A DNA stretch of 64,000 nt from Chryseobacterium sp. StRB126 (GCF_000829375.1 NZ_AP014624.1:4278001-4342000); one strand, 5' to 3'; shown: positions 1 to 8,118, counted from the first letter of the stretch. Numbers and translations: made by a program. The notes: generated by a model not told the origin, from the letters alone.

Positions 1-524
1 TCTGATGCTCTGTTAATAGCATTTTCAAGCATATTTCTGATTTGCTTTTCGGTAACTCCAGCTTCCGTCCAGCTTTTTCCTGAAGTATGGGAATTCAGAA
101 TGAATGGCATAATTCTATCGATGGAACAAGCAAAAATTGCATCCGGAGTAGCTTCTTCTTCAAATTCAAGCCATAGGTTAAAGAATTCCGAACGTAAAGG
201 TTCATCCAGAATTCCGAAGATCTTCTGTGCAGAAATCTTTTCTCTTTCAAACTTCCCTACCATAGCGGCTTCATCGAAAAGGAAAGTATCTCCTGCTTCA
301 ATCTCCACAAGGTCATGAATGGAAAGCATTCTAATCACTCTCAACAAATCTATATCCGTTCTATTTTTCGCATAAGGATAAAGGATTTGTGCTAAAATAA
401 TGATCTGCCACGAGTGCTCTGCTGTATTCTCTCTTCTGGAATCATCTGCATTATAATTTCTTCGCTGTACATTTTTCAGGGCATCTACTGCCAGGATAAA
501 ATCAATCTCTTTTTGAATCTTCAT
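1..524 (-). CDS. HD-domain phosphohydrolase, C-terminus cut by window edge
   Basis: The reading frame opens at an ATG (524-522) and runs off the left edge without a stop, giving about 174 visible residues. The first part carries the metal-binding signature of HD hydrolases: a histidine in EHSWQ near residue 37 and the HD pair in SIHDLVEIEAGD near residue 70, with a later acidic segment (CSIDRIMP). This arrangement fits the YfbR/HDDC2 group, whose members act as 5'-deoxynucleotidases or related phosphohydrolases; the substrate here is not known. It lies 7 bp downstream of the secreted-protein gene at 532-1236 on the same strand, so the two are probably co-transcribed, although the functional link is unclear. 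The family call is fairly sure and the exact substrate is not. Confidence 0.75.
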   Translation of the reverse strand, partial: MKIQKEIDFILAVDALKNVQRRNYNADDSRRENTAEHSWQIIILAQILYPYAKNRTDIDLLRVIRMLSIHDLVEIEAGDTFLFDEAAMVGKFEREKISAQKIFGILDEPLRSEFFNLWLEFEEEATPDAIFACSIDRIMPFILNSHTSGKSWTEAGVTEKQIRNMLENAINRAS

Positions 525-531
525 CTTACTT

Positions 532-1236
532 TTATCTATTGTATTGATCTGATGGATATACCTTGGTTCTGGTAGTCCATTTATTGTTTTTCTTTTCTTT
601 TATAATAACTTTCACATAACCATCTTCGCTGCTGTCCTCTTCTTTTTCAAGCACCTTATCAAGTCCTTTTTGAGGAATTACTTCAAATTCTGTGGTGAAA
701 AATCGGCAGCACCCATCCTTTCCAAAAGTAATGATACGTTTACGAACCGGATCTGTTTCAAAGAAATCAAAATAATTTGATCCCAGGTCGGTAAGTTCTT
801 TACTTTTTACAAAAGCCATTCTGGTACTATTAAATACATACACATCATAAGATGCTGAACTGTAATTTCCCATATTACCATTTCTTATGGCAAGGTCTTC
901 CGTTCCGTCAAAATTAAAGTCACCAAAAATCAATGGACTTTGTTCTTTCTTTAATGGGATCACTTTCCCACGCTCCAGCCTCTGCCCTTCTCCAAGATGC
1001 AGTACCAAATTATCGGATGTGAAAGTCTGCACTTTGGTGTTATTGTTATTAAATAATTCAACGGTCCCTTTATCCATACACTGGTCACTGAAACAATTGT
1101 CTATATGAATGATGGCATCATAGTTTTTTGAGGCATCTTTAACCTCAAACTGATATTGCCCAAAACACAATGGGCCTAATAGGATAAATGCGGATAAACT
1201 CCTGTAATAATTCGAAATATTCATGTTCATAGTCAT
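532..1236 (-). CDS. Secreted protein with FG-GAP/VCBS-like segment
   Basis: About 234 residues, with a hydrophobic export signal near the start (ILLGPLCFGQ, signal peptidase I style) followed by a mature domain. The segment FGDFNFDGTEDLAIRNG resembles the Ca-binding loop of FG-GAP/VCBS repeats (DxNxDGxxD), as in XAC2610-type proteins of unknown function. Longer in-frame starts exist up to 1269, but the ATG cluster at 1236/1230/1224 places the signal peptide properly at the N-terminus, so I chose 1236. The C-terminus is lysine-rich. Export to the periplasm or outer membrane is inferred; no enzymatic motif is visible. It ends 7 bp upstream of the HD hydrolase gene. Confidence 0.65.
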   Translation of the reverse strand: MTMNMNISNYYRSLSAFILLGPLCFGQYQFEVKDASKNYDAIIHIDNCFSDQCMDKGTVELFNNNNTKVQTFTSDNLVLHLGEGQRLERGKVIPLKKEQSPLIFGDFNFDGTEDLAIRNGNMGNYSSASYDVYVFNSTRMAFVKSKELTDLGSNYFDFFETDPVRKRIITFGKDGCCRFFTTEFEVIPQKGLDKVLEKEEDSSEDGYVKVIIKEKKNNKWTTRTKVYPSDQYNR

Positions 1237-1501
1237 ATTGGATTCAAATGTTTTTATAAAAACTTTCAAACAAAAATACGAATCATAGTTCCGATTTCAA
1301 AACTTAAATGTATTAGAGAAATAATAAATGATGATCGATAAATGATGTTTGATGAAAGATAGAAACTGAAGTCATGGCCATCTATTTTTGATTTAAACAC
1401 TATTACACCTATACCTTTCACAAATAACACAATAATCTTAAGGCATAAAATCCTATACAATATTACTTAACCTGAGTTCGGGATAATAATTGAGATAAAC
1501 T

Positions 1502-1532
1502 TTGTAAAAAATAGCAATAATTCGTATATTTA
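1502..1532 (+). promoter_or_regulatory. Probable promoter of the IS982 transposase
   Basis: TTG at 1502-1504, preceded by T, is followed after 20 bp by TATATTTA at 1525-1532. This matches the Bacteroidota form TTG-N19/20-TAnnTTTG with one mismatch at the last base. It lies inside the left end of the element, 38 bp before the transposase ATG. Confidence 0.5.
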
Positions 1533-1569
1533 AGTTTCTGACATTCAAATATTTAAACGATTTATTGCT

Positions 1570-2487
1570 ATGAATTTGAAAGACCAAATTACAAATATTT
1601 TTGTACAAATTGATGATTTTTGTAAAGAGTTTGATGCGCAAATTAAAAAATTAAAGCTAGAAGCATTAGGAGACAGCAAGAAAAGAAGAAACAGAACTTC
1701 AAAAATGTTTGATTCTGAAATTATCACAATCATGATAGGCTTTCATTTGGGAGCTCACAAAACATTTAAACATTACTATCAGGAAGTAGTTTGTGGATAT
1801 TGGAAAGATTTATTTCCAAATAGGCTTTCCTACAACAGGTTTATCGAGCTCCAACAAAGATGTTTTGTTGTTTTTGTCTTGTTTTTGAAAGAAAAATGTC
1901 TTGGAAAATGCACAGGAATCAGCTTTATGGACAGTACAACTTTGAAAGTCTGTAGAAACCAAAGGATACATAATCATAAAGTTTTCAAAGGTTTCGCAGA
2001 ACGCGGAAAGTCCTCAATGGGCTGGTTTTACGGCTTCAAACTACATTTGGTATGCAATGAAAAAGGAGAACTTTTATCCTTTTATTTGACAAAAGGAAAT
2101 GTGGATGACCGAAATCCGAAACATATTAAGAAAATGACCAAGCAATTGTTTGGGAAGTTGTTTGCCGATAAAGGGTATCTCTCAAAAGCCTTGTGGGAGA
2201 TGCTTTTTGCAGATGGTATTCAACTCTTTACCAAACTTAGAAAGAATATGAAAAATCACATAATGACAATGGAAGACAAGATTTTGCTTAGAAAAAGAGC
2301 TATCATTGAAACCATAAATGACGAACTAAAGAATCACTGTCAGGTTGAACACACCAGACACCGAAGTGTGAACAATTTTATAATGAATATCTTGGGAGGG
2401 CTAACAGCATATTGTTTCTTTCCAAAAAAACCGTCACTTAACTTAAAAAAAGTAAATGACGGTCAACTATTTTTAAATTTTGCTTAA
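1570..2487 (+). CDS. IS982-family transposase
   Basis: A 305-residue DDE transposase. Candidate catalytic residues are D121 (SFMDSTTLK), D200 (FADKGYLSK) and E247 (RAIIETINDELK), the spacing and contexts expected for the IS982 group, with the conserved R/K-rich stretch before the glutamate. Length is normal for the family (about 290-310) and there is no frameshift. It catalyses cut-and-paste movement of the element that contains it by acting on the 12-bp inverted repeats. It opens shortly inside the left repeat and stops 2 bp before the right repeat begins. Codon use and base content do not stand out from the host. Confidence 0.93.
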   Translation: MNLKDQITNIFVQIDDFCKEFDAQIKKLKLEALGDSKKRRNRTSKMFDSEIITIMIGFHLGAHKTFKHYYQEVVCGYWKDLFPNRLSYNRFIELQQRCFVVFVLFLKEKCLGKCTGISFMDSTTLKVCRNQRIHNHKVFKGFAERGKSSMGWFYGFKLHLVCNEKGELLSFYLTKGNVDDRNPKHIKKMTKQLFGKLFADKGYLSKALWEMLFADGIQLFTKLRKNMKNHIMTMEDKILLRKRAIIETINDELKNHCQVEHTRHRSVNNFIMNILGGLTAYCFFPKKPSLNLKKVNDGQLFLNFA

Positions 2488-2738
2488 ACCGAACTCAGGT
2501 TACTTAATAAAGTTTTAACCCGTTTTGTCATCCGGAAGGATCTAAACATTCTAAAAACATTTTTACCATCAATAAAAATCTTAATCTTTAACCCATCTAT
2601 ACTTCCAGATTTTCCAAAACTTATCATTTTTTTTATTTTTTTCTTTCAAACCAAAGTCATCCAAAATTTATATTGAAAATTATAAAGCTGATTATCAATA
2701 ATTTAAATGAATTGTTTTAAAAATTACACTACTTTGTA

Positions 2739-2770
2739 TTGCATAATACCATTTTATTTACATATCTTTG
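2739..2770 (+). promoter_or_regulatory. Possible promoter of the padR-pspC operon
   Basis: TTG at 2739-2741 followed after 21 bp by TATCTTTG at 2763-2770, a full match to TAnnTTTG. The start codon of the PadR gene is 80 bp further on. The spacer is one base longer than in the clear examples in this window. The rest of the 344-bp gap after the insertion sequence (2507-2850) is AT-rich with no gene visible. Confidence 0.5.
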
Positions 2771-2850
2771 TAATGTAAAATTAGAATAGGCTCAACTAGC
2801 TAGGAGCATCTTTCTAAAAATATAACCTTAATTAACAAAAATTATCAAAG

Positions 2851-3180
2851 ATGAATACTGAAAATACCAAAGCGCAAATGCGAAAAGGGATTCTGGAATT
2901 CTGTATTCTAAGTCTCATTAATAATCGCGAAATGTACGTTTCTGATCTTATTGATGAACTGAAAAAAGGAAAACTAGATGTAGTGGAAGGTACCCTCTAC
3001 CCTCTTCTCACAAGACTTAAAAACGGAGAGTTTCTCTCCTACAGATGGGAAGAATCTACAGGCGGACCGCCCAGAAAATATTATCAGATCACAGAAAAAG
3101 GAAAACTTTTCCTGGATGAACTTCAAAATACGTGGAATGAGCTTACAGCTTCAGTAAACCAAATCACTCAACAACATTAA
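2851..3180 (+). CDS. PadR-family transcriptional regulator
   Basis: A 109-residue winged-helix protein. It begins with the typical PadR N-terminus (RKGILEFCILSLI), continues with the recognition helix region VVEGTLYPLLTRLKNGEFLSY and ends with the wing ESTGGPPRKYYQITEKG. This is the short PadR subfamily that lacks a long C-terminal dimerisation domain. Such regulators commonly control an adjacent membrane-protein gene and often themselves. Here the PspC-domain gene starts 11 bp after the stop, so the two form one transcription unit. The inducing signal cannot be read from the sequence. Confidence 0.92.
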   Translation: MNTENTKAQMRKGILEFCILSLINNREMYVSDLIDELKKGKLDVVEGTLYPLLTRLKNGEFLSYRWEESTGGPPRKYYQITEKGKLFLDELQNTWNELTASVNQITQQH

Positions 3181-3191
3181 AAAACAAAGCT

Positions 3192-4910
3192 ATGAACAAG
3201 ACACTCTCAATAGGACTCGCAGGTTTTTCTTTTACAATAGAAGAACACGCATATATAAAGCTCAGCGATTACCTGAACGCTCTAAGAAGCTCACTGGACG
3301 CTTCTGAAGCAGATGAGGTAATGCATGACATAGAAATAAGAATGGTGGAAATCTTCAGAGATTCTCTGGGAAAACGTGAAGTAGTTAACGATACTGATGT
3401 AGAAAAAGTAATCGCACAGATCGGAACTCCTGAGAAAATTGAAGAACAGGAAGAGGCTTATTTTTCTGAAAAAAATACAACGAAAGAGACCAATACCGGC
3501 GCTCATTATACAGACAAAAAACAATTATTCCGTGACCCTGAAAAGCAGAAAATCGCGGGTGTTTGTGCAGGTTTAGCTCATTATGTAGGAATGGACATTA
3601 CAGCGATGAGAATTATCTGGGTAGTTGTTTTCTTAGTAATGATTCCTGCGGCAGGAAGTGCTTTAGTAATTCTGCTGCTTTATCTGATCCTTTGGCTGGT
3701 TCTTCCAAAAGCACAAACCGCTTCAGATTTCCTGAAGATGCAGGGAAAGCCTATGAACTTCGACAATCTTAAGAATGAGTCTAATAAATTGGTACAGTTT
3801 GCCAATGAATCTACTCAGAGGGTCGGAGAAATCTACAACGAAAACAAGCCATACATCAACAATGCCGGAAGCGGAATCTGGAATATATTCAAATATATCA
3901 TCGGGGCATTCTCAGTATTGGTTGCTCTAGGAAGTATTATCGGAGTATTTGTATTATTTGCACTTTTCGGAATGGATACAGATTTCCCTGGTGCTAATCA
4001 GATCAGATTCTATATGGATGATAACGGTATGGATAAAGTACTGGCAGCGATCATGATTATAGGAAGTTTAATTCCCGCTATCCTTTTCAGCTTACTAAGT
4101 ATTAAGATATTCTCTCCAAAAACAAAACTGAGAAATCTTGGATGGGTAGTTGGTGGATTATTTCTTCTTCTGATCGGGCTTGGAACTTATTTCGGAATCA
4201 GCATGGCAAAGAAAAACCTGATCTACAAAGGCAGCAAGGAAGATATTGAAAATGTAGCCATCAACACTACTTCTGACACAGTGTATGTAGATGTAAAACA
4301 GGTAAGCATTCCACAGAATTACAAAGCCTATGATGATGACATTTATTCTGATAAAAGATCAGTGTATGAAGAAGATTATATCTCTGTAGAAGTGACAAGA
4401 AAACCGGAAGTAAAGACCCCATACCTAATCATCAAAAAAGAAGGAAACGGTTATAATTTCCCAATTCAAGTAAATGTTCCTGTAGAGGTTGTTAATAATA
4501 AAGTAATGCTTCCTAACTACATTAAATATCCGTATGACCACAGATTCAGAGATTACAGAGTAAATTATGAGCTTGTAGTTCCTCAAAGCACAATAGTAAT
4601 TCCTGTTAAGAAAGACAGAATTGACTTTGACGGAGACCTGAACGGAGATGGTATGGATGATGATGACCAAGACAGAGATGAAAATCACAACGGAATCAGA
4701 ATCGAGAAAAATAAGATCACGGTAAACGGTTCCAGCATAGAATATAACTCTGATGATAAAGACAGCGTTATCATCAACGGTAAAAAAGTTCCGAACAACC
4801 AAGCTAAGAAAGTAATTGATTCCGTAGCATCTGATATTAAGAAAATCAACAAAGATGTGGACATCAAAATAAAAGACGGAAAAAACGAAATATCCATAAA
4901 AACTAAATAA
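3192..4910 (+). CDS. PspC-domain membrane protein with large C-terminal domain
   Basis: 572 residues. Residues 1-90 form a soluble region like the DUF1700/HAAS proteins that accompany PadR regulators. Residues 112-173 are a PspC domain (RDPEKQKIAGVCAGLAHYVG followed by a long hydrophobic hairpin). Further membrane segments lie near 230-260, 283-303 and 311-333. The C-terminal 240 residues are predicted to be outside the membrane and include a strikingly acidic stretch around 487-505 (DGDLNGDGMDDDDQDRDE) that resembles a Ca-binding loop. PspC proteins take part in envelope stress sensing; a role here is inferred from the domain and the PadR partner. Length well beyond a plain PspC protein (about 60-120 residues) shows it is a multidomain form common in Bacteroidota. 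Confidence 0.85.
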   Translation: MNKTLSIGLAGFSFTIEEHAYIKLSDYLNALRSSLDASEADEVMHDIEIRMVEIFRDSLGKREVVNDTDVEKVIAQIGTPEKIEEQEEAYFSEKNTTKETNTGAHYTDKKQLFRDPEKQKIAGVCAGLAHYVGMDITAMRIIWVVVFLVMIPAAGSALVILLLYLILWLVLPKAQTASDFLKMQGKPMNFDNLKNESNKLVQFANESTQRVGEIYNENKPYINNAGSGIWNIFKYIIGAFSVLVALGSIIGVFVLFALFGMDTDFPGANQIRFYMDDNGMDKVLAAIMIIGSLIPAILFSLLSIKIFSPKTKLRNLGWVVGGLFLLLIGLGTYFGISMAKKNLIYKGSKEDIENVAINTTSDTVYVDVKQVSIPQNYKAYDDDIYSDKRSVYEEDYISVEVTRKPEVKTPYLIIKKEGNGYNFPIQVNVPVEVVNNKVMLPNYIKYPYDHRFRDYRVNYELVVPQSTIVIPVKKDRIDFDGDLNGDGMDDDDQDRDENHNGIRIEKNKITVNGSSIEYNSDDKDSVIINGKKVPNNQAKKVIDSVASDIKKINKDVDIKIKDGKNEISIKTK

Positions 4911-4932
4911 TTAACTACAGAGAGTGGTAGAA

Positions 4933-4968
4933 GGTGTGAATGGAAAGCAACCGTTTGAAATTCACACC
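4933..4968 (+). terminator. Inverted repeat after the pspC gene, possible terminator
   Basis: GGTGTGAAT at 4933-4941 pairs with ATTCACACC at 4960-4968, 22 bp after the stop codon. The following bases are pyrimidine-rich (ATTCTTCTCTC) rather than a pure T tract, so the terminator reading is tentative. Confidence 0.4.
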
Positions 4969-5085
4969 ATTCTTCTCTCATAAAAGTGAAAAAAAGTTAA
5001 CATTTAGTTCTCCATATGGAAAAATTGTTATAACTTCGTTCAGTTAAAATTTAATAACCAACCAACACTAAAAAACACTCTTATT

Positions 5086-5148
5086 ATGATACAATTTGCA
5101 ATGGAATTCGTAATGAAAATCGTAGATTTAATCAACGGTTTGTTTTAA
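5086..5148 (+). CDS. Candidate 20-residue amphipathic micropeptide
   Basis: An ATG at 5086 opens a 20-codon frame ending in TAA at 5146-5148 (MIQFAMEFVM then KIVDLINGLF). Polar residues fall at positions 3, 7, 11, 14 and 17, the 3-4 spacing of a single polar face on a helix; all others are hydrophobic. This is the architecture of membrane-active peptides such as phenol-soluble modulins, delta-lysin or type I toxins. It stands alone between the PspC gene and the acyltransferase with an A-rich leader upstream, and no longer frame covers it. No homologue is recognised. Expression is unproven and a chance ORF of this length is possible. Confidence 0.4.
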   Translation: MIQFAMEFVMKIVDLINGLF

Positions 5149-5225
5149 GAGCAATAATATTTCAATATATTTGTAAAAGTATAACCAAATTGGTTATACT
5201 TTTTTTGTTTTTAATCCAAGAATCT

Positions 5226-5810
5226 ATGAAAAAGCTGTTAGGCAAACTGATGTTAAAATTATTAGGATGGAAAGTTGTTCTACAAGGCGATGTAAACGTC
5301 CTGAACCGATGTATCCTGGTGGTAGCACCGCATACCCATAATATGGAATACATTTTAGGAAACTTTGCCTATTGGTCTCTGAATAAACCTTTAAAAATCA
5401 TTATTAAGGATGCACACACCAAGGCTTGGTATGGAGGGATTGTAAAAGGGCTTGGAGGGATAGGTATAGACAGAAGCCAGAAAAATGACCTTGTGAATTT
5501 TGTAGCCAGCCAATTTGCCAAGGAAGACTTCAGCCTTGTAATTACCCCAGAAGGAACAAGAAGCTGGGTTCCAAAATGGAGAAAAGGATTTTATCATATG
5601 GCTATGGCAGCAAAAGTACCTATTGTATTGGCAGCAGGAGATTTCAAAAGAAATATAGTATACCTTGGCTACACCATTCCTTACGAAAGAATTGCATCTG
5701 TTCCGTTTTCTGAGATCATGCAGGAAATTCAGGATTATTATGTGAAAAACGATATTGTCCCTAAGGTTCCGGCCAACTGGAATCCAAATATTATGGGAAC
5801 AGGAGAATAA
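5226..5810 (+). CDS. PlsC-like acyltransferase
   Basis: A 194-residue protein from the ATG at 5226 (MKKLLGKLML). An upstream in-frame start at 5190 adds a hydrophobic tail that overlaps the leader and is less likely. It has the acyltransferase block I in variant form, APHTHNMEY, where HTHNME replaces the usual NHxxxxD, and block III ITPEGTRS, which binds the glycerol phosphate or equivalent. These features place it with short 1-acylglycerol-phosphate or lysophospholipid acyltransferases found across Bacteroidota. It would transfer an acyl chain from acyl-CoA or acyl-ACP to a lysolipid at the inner membrane; the acceptor is not known. The thioesterase gene follows 55 bp later. Confidence 0.8.
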   Translation: MKKLLGKLMLKLLGWKVVLQGDVNVLNRCILVVAPHTHNMEYILGNFAYWSLNKPLKIIIKDAHTKAWYGGIVKGLGGIGIDRSQKNDLVNFVASQFAKEDFSLVITPEGTRSWVPKWRKGFYHMAMAAKVPIVLAAGDFKRNIVYLGYTIPYERIASVPFSEIMQEIQDYYVKNDIVPKVPANWNPNIMGTGE

Positions 5811-5865
5811 TAAAGATCATTTCTCGTCATCATCATTTATCAATCATCTCTTATCTATTATAAAA

Positions 5866-6294
5866 ATGAAAGGTCAGACAAAAGAAGAAATACTAGCATT
5901 CATCAATAACTGGGGAGGCGAAACCCTGGCAAAAGCAATGGAAATCAAATTCATTGATATTGATCTCGAAAATGAAACCCTTACCGCTACCATGCCGGTC
6001 CTTCCAAGAACACATCAGCCTTTCGGAATCATGCATGGTGGAGCAAGCTGTGTACTGGCTGAAACTCTAGGTTCTAGCCTGTCTAATATCTTCATTGACG
6101 GCGATAAATACTATGGTGTAGGAACCAATATCAACTCCAACCACCTAAAAAGTAAAAAGGACGGAATTGTAACGGCTACTGCACGTTTTATCAGAAAAGG
6201 AAAAACAATGCACGTTTCTGAAATTGAAATCAGGGATGAAAAAGGAACGCTCATCAACCATACTACCATGACGAATAATATCATCAATAGATAG
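5866..6294 (+). CDS. Hotdog-fold thioesterase, probable DHNA-CoA hydrolase
   Basis: 142 residues from the ATG at 5866. The frame is open further upstream, but that extension overlaps the acyltransferase end and is not conserved-looking. It carries the PaaI/MenI signature: the loop HQPFGIMHGGASCVLAETLGS with the catalytic acidic residue in the helix, then VGTNINSNHLKS and the final strands. Enzymes of this group hydrolyse aryl or 1,4-dihydroxy-2-naphthoyl-CoA. The next gene encodes isochorismate synthase, which strongly suggests the menaquinone step. A strong hairpin at 6315-6342 ends this unit, and isochorismate synthase has its own promoter. Confidence 0.82.
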   Translation: MKGQTKEEILAFINNWGGETLAKAMEIKFIDIDLENETLTATMPVLPRTHQPFGIMHGGASCVLAETLGSSLSNIFIDGDKYYGVGTNINSNHLKSKKDGIVTATARFIRKGKTMHVSEIEIRDEKGTLINHTTMTNNIINR

Positions 6295-6314
6295 GTTGAA
6301 TATCCATAAAAATT

Positions 6315-6342
6315 AAAAGCTCAAAAAAATTGAGCTTTTTTT
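6315..6342 (+). terminator. Rho-independent terminator after the thioesterase gene
   Basis: AAAAGCTCAA at 6315-6324 pairs with TTGAGCTTTT at 6330-6339 and runs into a T tract, 21 bp after the stop codon. Confidence 0.85.
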
Positions 6343-6414
6343 ATATCCTTACTGCAACCTTTTGTTTTTTCATCTAAAAAAAACATGTTTCCTTAAAAAA
6401 CAGCTCATATAATT

Positions 6415-6444
6415 TTGACATCTTTAAGACTAATAATACCTTTG
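6415..6444 (+). promoter_or_regulatory. Promoter of the isochorismate synthase gene
   Basis: TTG at 6415-6417, a 19-bp spacer, and TACCTTTG at 6437-6444, a perfect match to the Bacteroidota consensus TTG-N19/20-TAnnTTTG. The expected start site is near 6450, leaving a leader of about 68 nt before the ATG at 6518. The spacing agrees with the three tRNA-Phe promoters in this window. Confidence 0.75.
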
Positions 6445-6517
6445 CAGAAAGGAAAATCAACTTCGGAATTTCCTATATTATTTCCGGTTAGTGATTTTCA
6501 AAATCCGTTCATAGCTC

Positions 6518-7486
6518 ATGATTTATTTCAAACTTCCCTTCAACGAAGGATTATATGCTGTAGAAGAAACAACTGATAAAAATGCAGTCAATTTTCATTC
6601 CTATAACAGCCTGAATCAGATCAACTTTAATGGAAACATCCTCAAGGTTGAGTTTGCAAATTGGAAAGAAGTTTCGATTACTAATAAGTCCCTGGCAAAT
6701 GATACTACAGGTTTTACAGCAGAAACTAAGGAAGAATATTGCAGTACTTTAGAACAGGTAATTGAAGTGATTAAAGAAAATGATCTTCCCAAATTGGTTT
6801 ATTCAAGGAGAAAGATCTTTACAGACTTTCATACAATTGATTATAAGGCCAGTTTTGATAATCTATGTAAAACTTATCCCAATGCTTTCAGATATCTGTT
6901 TAATGATGGACAAAATGCGTGGATGGGAGCTTTTTCTGAAGTATTAGGTAAGTTTAATAAAGCTACGCATGAGTTTGAGACCATGGCACTGGCTGGAACC
7001 CTTCCCACCTCTGAAGAATGGACGGAAAAAGAGATTGAAGAACAGAAACCGGTTAGCACTTACATTCAGAATATTCTTAAAAACTATTCGGATCAGGTAC
7101 AACAATCTGAAACTTATGATCATGTTTCCGGAAATATTAAACATCTTCGTACAGATTTTAAAACAACTGTAAAACCCAGTGATCTTGATCGCTTAATTCA
7201 GGATCTTCACCCTACTCCGGCAGTTTGTGGTATCCCTAAAGATTTCTGTAATGAAAACATCCGGAAGTATGAGAAATTCCCCCGTGAATTCTATGCCGGC
7301 TATATCAAAGTAGAAACAGAAGAGAGTATTCTTTATTTTGTAAATCTTCGATGTGCAAGATTGTACAAAGATACCGTACATGTTTTTGTAGGCGGTGGTA
7401 TTACTGCCCAAAGCAACCCCGAAAAAGAATGGATTGAAACAGAGTTGAAATCTGAAGCTATTTTGAAAAACCTGGTGGTTTCTTAA
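6518..7486 (+). CDS. menF: Isochorismate synthase (menaquinone pathway)
   Basis: 322 residues of the chorismate-binding fold, shorter than E. coli MenF (about 430) because the N-terminal region is reduced, as is usual in Bacteroidota. Conserved blocks are visible in order: KLVYSRRKIF, the ALAGTLP segment with E in the following helix, HPTPAVCG, and the C-terminal GGGITAQSNPEKEWIETELKSE that binds Mg and chorismate. It converts chorismate to isochorismate, the first committed step to menaquinone. A DHNA-CoA thioesterase-like gene lies upstream and menC is at 43954-44970, so the pathway is spread along the chromosome. It could instead serve a siderophore, but no such genes are nearby. Confidence 0.88.
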   Translation: MIYFKLPFNEGLYAVEETTDKNAVNFHSYNSLNQINFNGNILKVEFANWKEVSITNKSLANDTTGFTAETKEEYCSTLEQVIEVIKENDLPKLVYSRRKIFTDFHTIDYKASFDNLCKTYPNAFRYLFNDGQNAWMGAFSEVLGKFNKATHEFETMALAGTLPTSEEWTEKEIEEQKPVSTYIQNILKNYSDQVQQSETYDHVSGNIKHLRTDFKTTVKPSDLDRLIQDLHPTPAVCGIPKDFCNENIRKYEKFPREFYAGYIKVETEESILYFVNLRCARLYKDTVHVFVGGGITAQSNPEKEWIETELKSEAILKNLVVS

Positions 7487-7637
7487 TTTTTTTAAACCAC
7501 AGATTTCTTTCTGATAATTTATTTACAAAGAAAGGATAAAATATGTTTAGATTCTTTCTGAATGACAAAGTGTATGGTTTAATCTGTTTTAAATCATTGT
7601 GGAATTTGTGAAACTATTTGTGTTTCAGTAGTAAGTT

Positions 7638-7700
7638 TCGGCTAAAGCCAGATGAATTTTATTGGGTTTATTTAGGCGGGCTAAAGCCCACCTCTATTGA
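7638..7700. repeat. Dispersed GGCTAAAGCC-type repeat, copy 1
   Basis: A 63-bp stretch containing GGCTAAAGCC, then GATGAATTTTATTG, then GGCGGGCTAAAGCCCACC, i.e. two related palindromes separated by an AT-rich spacer. A degenerate second copy lies at 14254-14300. The palindromic arms could form hairpins in the transcript downstream of isochorismate synthase. The remaining sequence from 7487 to 7637 shows no gene. Confidence 0.6.
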
Positions 7701-7751
7701 TGTTGATATCCGTACCGATATACAAGGAGAAAAGTAGTTGTTTAACGACAA

Positions 7752-7857
7752 TATCTTTTATCTTTTATCTTTTATCTTTTATCTTTTATCTTTTATCTTT
7801 TATCTTTTATCTTTTATCTTTTATCTTTTATCTTTTATCTTTTATCTTTTATCTTTT
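7752..7857. repeat. Heptanucleotide tandem repeat (TATCTTT)x15
   Basis: The unit TATCTTT is repeated about 15 times without interruption over 106 bp. It lies between the 3' ends of two convergent genes. An open frame through it (IFYLLSF repeated) is a by-product of the 7-bp period and is not a gene. Such perfect short arrays vary in copy number by slippage and would be a useful strain marker. Confidence 0.97.
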
Positions 7858-7915
7858 CCCCATAAAAAAACCTCCTTCAAAAAAGAAAGAGGCTATATCT
7901 ATATAAATATTTAAA

Positions 7916-8113
7916 TTACTTCTTTACACCGATTCGGCTCCAGGTATCCATTACAAAAAGCAGGATAAGACCTATTGCAGCAGCGGATGCAGAAAATACA
8001 AACTTAATGTTGTCTTCATCAGCAATAAGGTCATTCTGCCAGTTGATAGCATACAAATTAATAGCGATGAAAATGATGAACAGTACTAAAAATACTTTAT
8101 AAAACTTCTTCAT
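7916..8113 (-). CDS. Small two-helix membrane protein
   Basis: 65 residues with two hydrophobic segments (roughly 6-23 and 38-56) separated by an acidic loop (LIADEDN), and a short basic tail (RIGVKK). It starts 5 bp after the stop of the MarC gene and so is probably translated from the same message. No function is recognised. The tight coupling to MarC and the typical membrane topology argue that it is a real gene. Confidence 0.7.
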   Translation of the reverse strand: MKKFYKVFLVLFIIFIAINLYAINWQNDLIADEDNIKFVFSASAAAIGLILLFVMDTWSRIGVKK

Positions 8114-8118
8114 AATTT

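Larger units (their letters stand above)
1470..2500 (+). mobile_element. IS982-family insertion sequence, complete
   Basis: A 1031-bp element with perfect 12-bp terminal inverted repeats, ACCTGAGTTCGG at 1470-1481 and its complement at 2489-2500. It is flanked by a direct repeat TACTTA at 1464-1469 and 2501-2506, read as the target duplication. It encodes one intact transposase. Intact ends, a clean target duplication and an open transposase frame suggest recent, possibly still active, insertion. Its ends are recognisably shared with the miniature element at 43420-43656 and the half copy at 50245-50370. Confidence 0.93.

Noticed and set aside
1266..1460. 64-codon leftward frame upstream of the secreted protein gene
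   Set aside because: It is AT-rich with no domain, lies in the leader region of the neighbouring gene and looks like chance.
4425..4981. Long leftward frames opposite the pspC gene
   Set aside because: Antisense shadows of a well-supported coding region; no signals of their own.
7752..7857. Possible CRISPR-like array
   Set aside because: Units are 7 bp with no spacers; this is a simple tandem repeat.
7697..7906. Open frame coding for repeated IFYLLSF heptads
   Set aside because: It is produced by the 7-bp tandem repeat, in which all frames stay open, and has no homologue-like sequence outside the repeat.
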